From Verticillium longisporum (Eukaryota; Ascomycota; Sordariomycetes; Glomerellales; Plectosphaerellaceae), in contig JAETXT010000012.1 of the NCBI GenBank assembly GCA_019188255.1, positions 434,001-498,000 on the forward strand: 64,000 nucleotides of DNA, read 5' to 3'. The position numbers and the translations under genes are program-made. The notes under the pieces were generated by a model, which saw only the letters and a program-made list of their open reading frames with translations, did not search any database and was not told the DNA's origin. Numbering within the stretch: position 1 is the stretch's first letter; every line of letters starts with the position of its first letter. Of the stretch, positions 59,073 to 64,000 are shown piece by piece.

Positions 59073-60352
59073 CTAATTAATATTATATTTAATATAATAT
59101 AAAATAGCTAGAGCTAGAGAAGTTAAGATTAATCCTATAAATAGTAAATTTACTATATATAAGTTTATCGATTACGCTTTATAAGTAATCGTAAGAGTAC
59201 TATTTACTTTAAGTATTTTAGGACTCTTATAAGAGCTTAGTAATAGAGAAACCCTCTATTATATAATCTATAGGAATACTATCTACTTCGAATATCTTAG
59301 GACTCCTATATCTAAGATTACTACCTAGGCTATATTACTAGCTATTAACCTAATAAACGAAGCTCTATAGAATAGTTAATTAGCTATAATAGAGCTTTAA
59401 TAAAATTAACGATAATAAGCTCCTTAGATTATAATAATAGCTCTATAATAGAGCTAGAGAGCGCTAAAAAGATATAATAGGAGTTTAATAGTATTCTAGA
59501 AGAACTTAGTATATTATATTTAACGTAGAAAGTTAAGAAGGGTCTCGATATTAACTTTATCGTTAATAGAATAGAATTATAGTTCCTTAGATTACTAGAT
59601 TTAATATCTATAGATCTTAAGAGTATTTAGATCTTTAAAGTAATAAGTATATATAGGACTATAAAGGGAGTTTATTTCCTAAAAGTATTTATTAAAGACT
59701 TCTAGAGCTAGATTAAAGAGGATTTTAATTCTTATAATATAACGATTATTCGAATATTAAAGGTATATCTAATAGAGTGCGGGATCCCTCTTCTAGGAAT
59801 AATAAACGCTAAAATATCGAAGAGACTAATCCTAATACTTTTATAGGAAGAGATATTTAATATAATAGAGTCGATTATTATTAACTAGGATTTAATATTC
59901 TAAAGAGTAGAGGAATAGCGAGATTAGTAGGACGATAAGTAGTAATTTATAGGGAATATTTAACTATCTTAAATCCGAAAACTATAAATAGGGAGGATAG
60001 ATCCCTAATAGCCCCTAATTCTAGGGTTATCTAATTAATAGAATAAATAATCTAATTAATAAGAGATTACGCTTTAATTATAAAGAAATAAGACTTTACT
60101 TTTAAATATTACTTAGAACTTATTAACTTAATACTATATTCTATTATTATATAAATTAATAAATTTATTAATTAATAGAACTATAATTAAATAATTCATA
60201 TTACTCTAGAATAAAGAGAGTAATTATTCTAAGGAGATATACGATATCCTTAATAATAAAATATATATCTTTATAGACGTTTACGAACTATTATAAATAG
60301 GCTATATATAGCTCTATATACTCTTCCTAAATATATTTTTAAAGTATATATA

Positions 60353-60402
60353 ACGTAATCCACAAGCGAGTGGTTCACCCAAGCGAGTGGTTCACTTCGC
60401 CC
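60353..60402 (+). repeat. Left terminal inverted repeat of the Fot1/pogo element
   Basis: About 50 bp, beginning ACGTAATCC. It pairs with 62163-62212 in inverted orientation and contains the duplicated 15-bp AAGCGAGTGGTTCAC motif. Confidence 0.88.
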
Positions 60403-60450
60403 GGGCCCACGACCTACACCTGAATTCTACAGATTCCACCTCCGCCCGCG

Positions 60451-62105
60451 ATGGAGACTCTTTCAAAAGAAGGTCAATTATTCCTTGCTATCCAAGCTAT
60501 GGACAATGACCCGAACCTAAGCGCCCGGAGTGCTGCGAGGATCTACACCGTCCCCTTAACGACGCTCCTCCGACGCCAGAAGGGCAAACCCTCCCGACGC
60601 GAAAGCCCGCCCAATTCTGCCAAATTAACAGTACTAGAAGAGAAAACTATTGTCGAATATATCCTTGACCTAGATGCGCGATCTTACCCTCCCCGGTTGG
60701 GTGAGGTCGGAGATATGGCGAATCGCCTGCTTGCCGACCGTGACGCGCCACGCGTCGGGAAGAACTGGGCCGCAAACTTCGTCAAACGGCAACCAGAGCT
60801 CCGGACGCGTTTCTTTCGCAAGTACGACTACAAGAGGGCCCAATGCGAAGATCCGGACGCGATAAACGCGTGGTTCCGCCTCGTGCATAACATGATCGCC
60901 AAGTACGGCATCCAAGAGGCTGACATGTACAACTTTGACGAGACCGGCTTCCAGATGGGCGTTATCGCCAACGGAATGGTCGTGACCAGTTCGGAAAGAC
61001 GGTCCAATGTGAAGATGAGGCAGCCAGGCAACCGGGAATGGGTTACGGTGATCCAGGGCGTTGGCGCGTTGGGTTTCTCCGTCCCGCCGTTCATCGTGGT
61101 TTCGGGCAAGTACCACCTCTCGAGCTGGTACCAGGACGACGCGATTTCTCGCGACTGGAGAATCGCAACATCTCCAAACGGCTGGACGACGAATGATATT
61201 GGTCTGGAATGGATTCGGCATTTTGACAGGCATACAAAGTCCCGTACTTCGGGCGGTTATCGCCTACTGATCCTGGATGGCCACGAAAGTCACCACTCGG
61301 TCGACTTCGAACTCTACTGCAAGGAGAACAACATCATCACACTCTGTATGCCTCCTCATTCGTCACATCTACTCCAGCCTCTCGATGTTGGGTGTTTTGG
61401 CCCACTAAAGAAAGCATACGGTCGGCAAATCGAGGATAGGATGAGGGCGGGTACAACGCACATCAGCAAAGAGGACTTCTTCCCGGCGTTTTCGGCTGCA
61501 TTTCAGCAAGCAATGACAGAAAAAACATCCAGGGAGGCTTTCGAGGAGCGGGGCTTGTCCCCCATAACCCGGAAACAGTCCTGTCAAAGCTGGATGTGAG
61601 GTTGAGGACGACGACGCCTCCGGGGACGTCCCACGGGGAGCGTGATTCTTGGGTCTCTAAGACGCCCACTAACCTGCTCGAGGCAGGTTCCCAGACTGAC
61701 TTCATCAAAGGGCGAATCTCACGCCACCAGGGAAGCTCCCCAACGTCAATTTTAGATGCTGTTGACTATCTTGCGAAGGGGACGCGGGGTGTTATGCACC
61801 AGATCGCTCTTTTGAAGTCAGAGGTTATGATCCTTCGAGAGGAAAATGCTACACTAAGCCGACGCCGGAGGGCCAAAAAGCTACGTCTCCGGGAAGGAGG
61901 AAGCATGGCTGTAGGCGAGGGACAGGACAAGATTGCTCAGAAGGAAGTAGATATCCAGATAAAAGAGGAAACGCTGCAGAACCCGGGTCCCGCGTCGTGG
62001 TCCCAGCCGAAGAAACGATGCTGTAGCGTATGCGGGAAGACCGGCCACAACGCGAGAACTTGTCAGGTAGCTATCTCATCGTCTGCAAAAGACGAGGAGG
62101 AGTGA
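60451..62105 (+). CDS. Fot1/pogo-type transposase, apparent frameshift near codon 374
   Basis: Two overlapping frames together make a transposase of about 550 aa, the usual size. The first (60451-61599) has the Psq helix-turn-helix, CENP-B-type domain and the DDE triad in YNFDETGF, LILDGHESHH and LQPLDVGCFGPLKKAYG, but ends at TGA 61597-61599 after GLSPITRKQ. Shifting by one base at the GGGGCTTGTCCCCC run near 61552-61565 gives LVPHNPETVLSKLDVRLRT, the expected continuation. It then joins the second frame through WVSKTPTNLLEAGSQ, a coiled-coil-like region and a C-terminal zinc knuckle CCSVCGKTGHNARTCQ (C-x2-C-x4-H-x4-C). The break is a lost base in a G or C run or an error. Start ATG is 98 bp inside the TIR. 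Confidence 0.87.
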
Positions 62106-62162
62106 TTTTAATTGATTTACGGCGTTTGGGTTGAGGTTTTCCTCGGAATGTTTGTCGGGTCG

Positions 62163-62212
62163 GGGTGAAGTGAACCACTCGCATGGGTGAACCACTCGCT
62201 TGTGGATTACGT
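62163..62212 (-). repeat. Right terminal inverted repeat of the Fot1/pogo element
   Basis: About 50 bp, ending GGATTACGT next to the TA duplication. It is the inverted partner of 60353-60402 with two mismatches. Confidence 0.88.
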
Positions 62213-64000
62213 TAAACTTTCTTCCTAGAGTATATAAACTAGAGTATAGGATTCTATTAAATATACTTAATAATTAAATAATAATTCGATTTAGAGATTA
62301 ATAGAATATAATATTATATAGACTAGAGCTCGATAACGTTCTATTCTATAATAATAGAAGCTAATAATATAGGAAAGCTATAAATAGAAATTCTCTAAAT
62401 CCTTCTAGATAGGCTTTAATAATACTAGAGAGTATTTAGCTCTACGTTTAAGGAAGAGACTTATCTCTATATAAATACTTTAAAGGTAATTTAAGGTATC
62501 CTAGAATTAAAGATTATATTAATAAAGCTAAAATAATCTTTTAATATATTATCTATATAGCTTAAGAGTATATTAAAAGTAGAGGAGAATATTAGAATGC
62601 TTAGGTACTTCTATATTAATAGATATTATAGGAGTAGATATTATTAGGCTAATAGAAAGGGAGATTATAGAGAATAATCGATATATAGAATTAATAATTA
62701 TTAGCTATCTAGAATTTATAAATACTAGATATACTCTAAATTAGATTATAGATCGATAAAGTACTCTCCTAAAGAGTAATAATATTCGAAAGAGTAATAG
62801 AAATATATATAGGAAGTATATAGGGATTAGCGGAAGGGATACTATTAATTTTTAATAGTAATAGAACCTATTAAGAGCTTAGAATTAGATAATCCTACTT
62901 CTAATAAGCTAGGAGTAGATAATACCTTTAAGTCTAATCCTAAGAGCGAATTAATAAATACCTATATTATATACTTCTTAGTAAATAAGTCGTTCTAATA
63001 TAGAATTAAGGGGAGTAGTCTAAAAGTTAAAATAATAGCTCTAATAAAGTAATTCTTTATTTAATATTAGATTAATAGTACTTCTACGTAGTATAATATT
63101 ATCCTTAATATAGATATAGTATTAGTTTCTATAATAGGAGCTTTATAAATAAGGGCCCTAATAGCCCTAATATTAAGCTTAATAGTTAATAAATAGGGAA
63201 TAGAGGCTAGAATAAGATTTAGAATAGGAAATCCTATTTCTATAATAGAGGAGATTACTATTCTAATATTAATTAGGAGAATTATATTCTATATCGTCCT
63301 AATAGATACCCTATTCCTACTTTATATTAAGGATATAAACGATCTTAGAATCTATTTAGATAATATATATAATAAGCTAGTAAAATATATTAAGGAGATC
63401 TAAGAATATATACCTATTTTTCGTAAATAGGGCTATTTATAGTTCTTCCTAGATATAAAGACCTATATTAGCTCTAGGATTATATATATAATAAGGATAG
63501 AGAGTAATAGAGTAGCGTTTCTAATAGAAGTAGAGCTCTAATATATTTATAAATAGTTTAATTACCTATCTATAGAGAAGCTATAAAACCTATTCTAGAG
63601 AATAGACTAGGACGTAAATCGGGATATTCTAGAGCTAATAAACCGCTTTTATTATTATTATTAGATTAAAGTAAAATCTCTATAATACTTTAAGTTTACC
63701 CTAAAATTAGATATCGACTTTAATTACGAGATTTTAATCGATATTATATATTTAAATAGAAAGCCTATTCTTTATATAATCGATATAAGTATAGGATTCT
63801 AATCTATAATTTTTATTCCTAATTTTATAATTTATATAATATAGGAAGCTCTTAAGAGGTATTAATTAAATATATACTTTAGGCTTCTAGATATTATAAC
63901 TATTAATACTAGAATGAACTTTACTTCTATAGAGTTTAGGGTAGAGGTATACCTCCTAGGTATAACCTATTATTAGATCCCTATAGAGGCCTATTAATTA

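Larger units (their letters stand above)
60353..62212 (+). mobile_element. Complete Fot1/pogo-type DNA transposon, 1860 bp, TA target duplication
   Basis: Bounded by TA at 60351-60352 and 62213-62214. Terminal inverted repeats of about 50 bp start ACGTAATCCACAAGCG and differ at two positions. Each TIR holds two tandem copies of a 15-bp motif, AAGCGAGTGGTTCAC, with one base change in the inner copy on the right; these are candidate transposase-binding sites. Normal GC content and no RIP inside a fully RIPped copia element show it arrived after RIP had acted. A second copy lies inverted at 1-1175. Confidence 0.93.
58784..64000 (+). mobile_element. Ty1/copia retrotransposon, RIPped, interrupted by a DNA transposon, right end outside window
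   Basis: Reading through stops on the + strand, the body shows a gag zinc-knuckle-like segment near 62715-62790 (KxxxYSKLDYRSIKYSPKE, decayed from a C-x-x-C/H type). A protease/pol junction follows, with LFLLYIKDINDLRIYLDNIYNKL at about 63310-63378, resembling FLLCLADMDRLGVYFNN of fungal copia elements. The integrase region is DFNYEILIDIIYLNRKPILY then IID (63718-63787) with a TNFASTEFR-like stretch near 63912. The body is split by the Fot1/pogo element at 60353-62212. The polymerase end lies beyond the window. Confidence 0.75.

Overview
The window comes from a filamentous ascomycete, most likely a Sordariomycete. The genes carry short (43-126 bp) GT-AG introns with fungal donors such as GTGAGT and GTATGT. 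Protein families include Zn2Cys6 regulators, Fungal-type GH17, FAS1-GPI and NACHT proteins. Two flanking AT-rich blocks are transposon graveyards saturated with repeat-induced point mutation (RIP): CpA and TpG are almost absent and no long reading frame survives. Species cannot be fixed from this alone.

Layout. 1-1175 is one end of an unmutated Fot1/pogo-type DNA transposon. About 1178-9950 is RIPped DNA: a Ty3/gypsy chromovirus corpse (RT, integrase, chromodomain still legible) carrying a 289-bp solo LTR, then an unclassified corpse, a palindrome-bearing stretch and a 23-bp tandem repeat at the edge. About 9950-55700 is a gene island. In order it holds: MFS sugar transporter (+), Zn2Cys6 factor (-), fasciclin/GPI protein (-), cyclin H (-), BAR protein (-), PLD-family protein (+), ThuA-like protein (-), Ytp1-like membrane protein (-), GT34 glycosyltransferase (+), M14 carboxypeptidase (-), Alb1-like ribosome factor (-), GH17 pseudogene (+), NACHT/ankyrin NLR-like pseudogene (+), ammonium transporter (-), SDR (-) and Dal5-type MFS transporter (-). 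From 55705 to the right edge is a nested insertion: a D-lactate dehydrogenase gene is cut by an LTR (gypsy-like) element, which is followed by and probably invaded by a Ty1/copia element, which is split by a second, intact-ended Fot1/pogo element with a TA target duplication.

The gene island mixes housekeeping (cyclin H/TFIIH, Alb1, Ytp1), nutrient uptake (sugar, ammonium, organic anion), cell-wall and secreted functions (FAS1, GH17, GT34, M14), and one STAND immune-type receptor. It is not an obvious biosynthetic cluster. Gene models were assembled by hand from splice sites and checked for reading-frame closure. Several genes carry single-base frameshifts or stops (BAR, ThuA, M14, GH17, NLR, DLD, transposase). 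Many frameshifts sit at short homopolymers, so assembly error must be separated from true decay. I found no convincing tRNA, rRNA, CRISPR or wholly novel system; the most informative signals are the nested transposons, the matched RIPped/unRIPped LTR pair and the broken NLR and lactate dehydrogenase genes.
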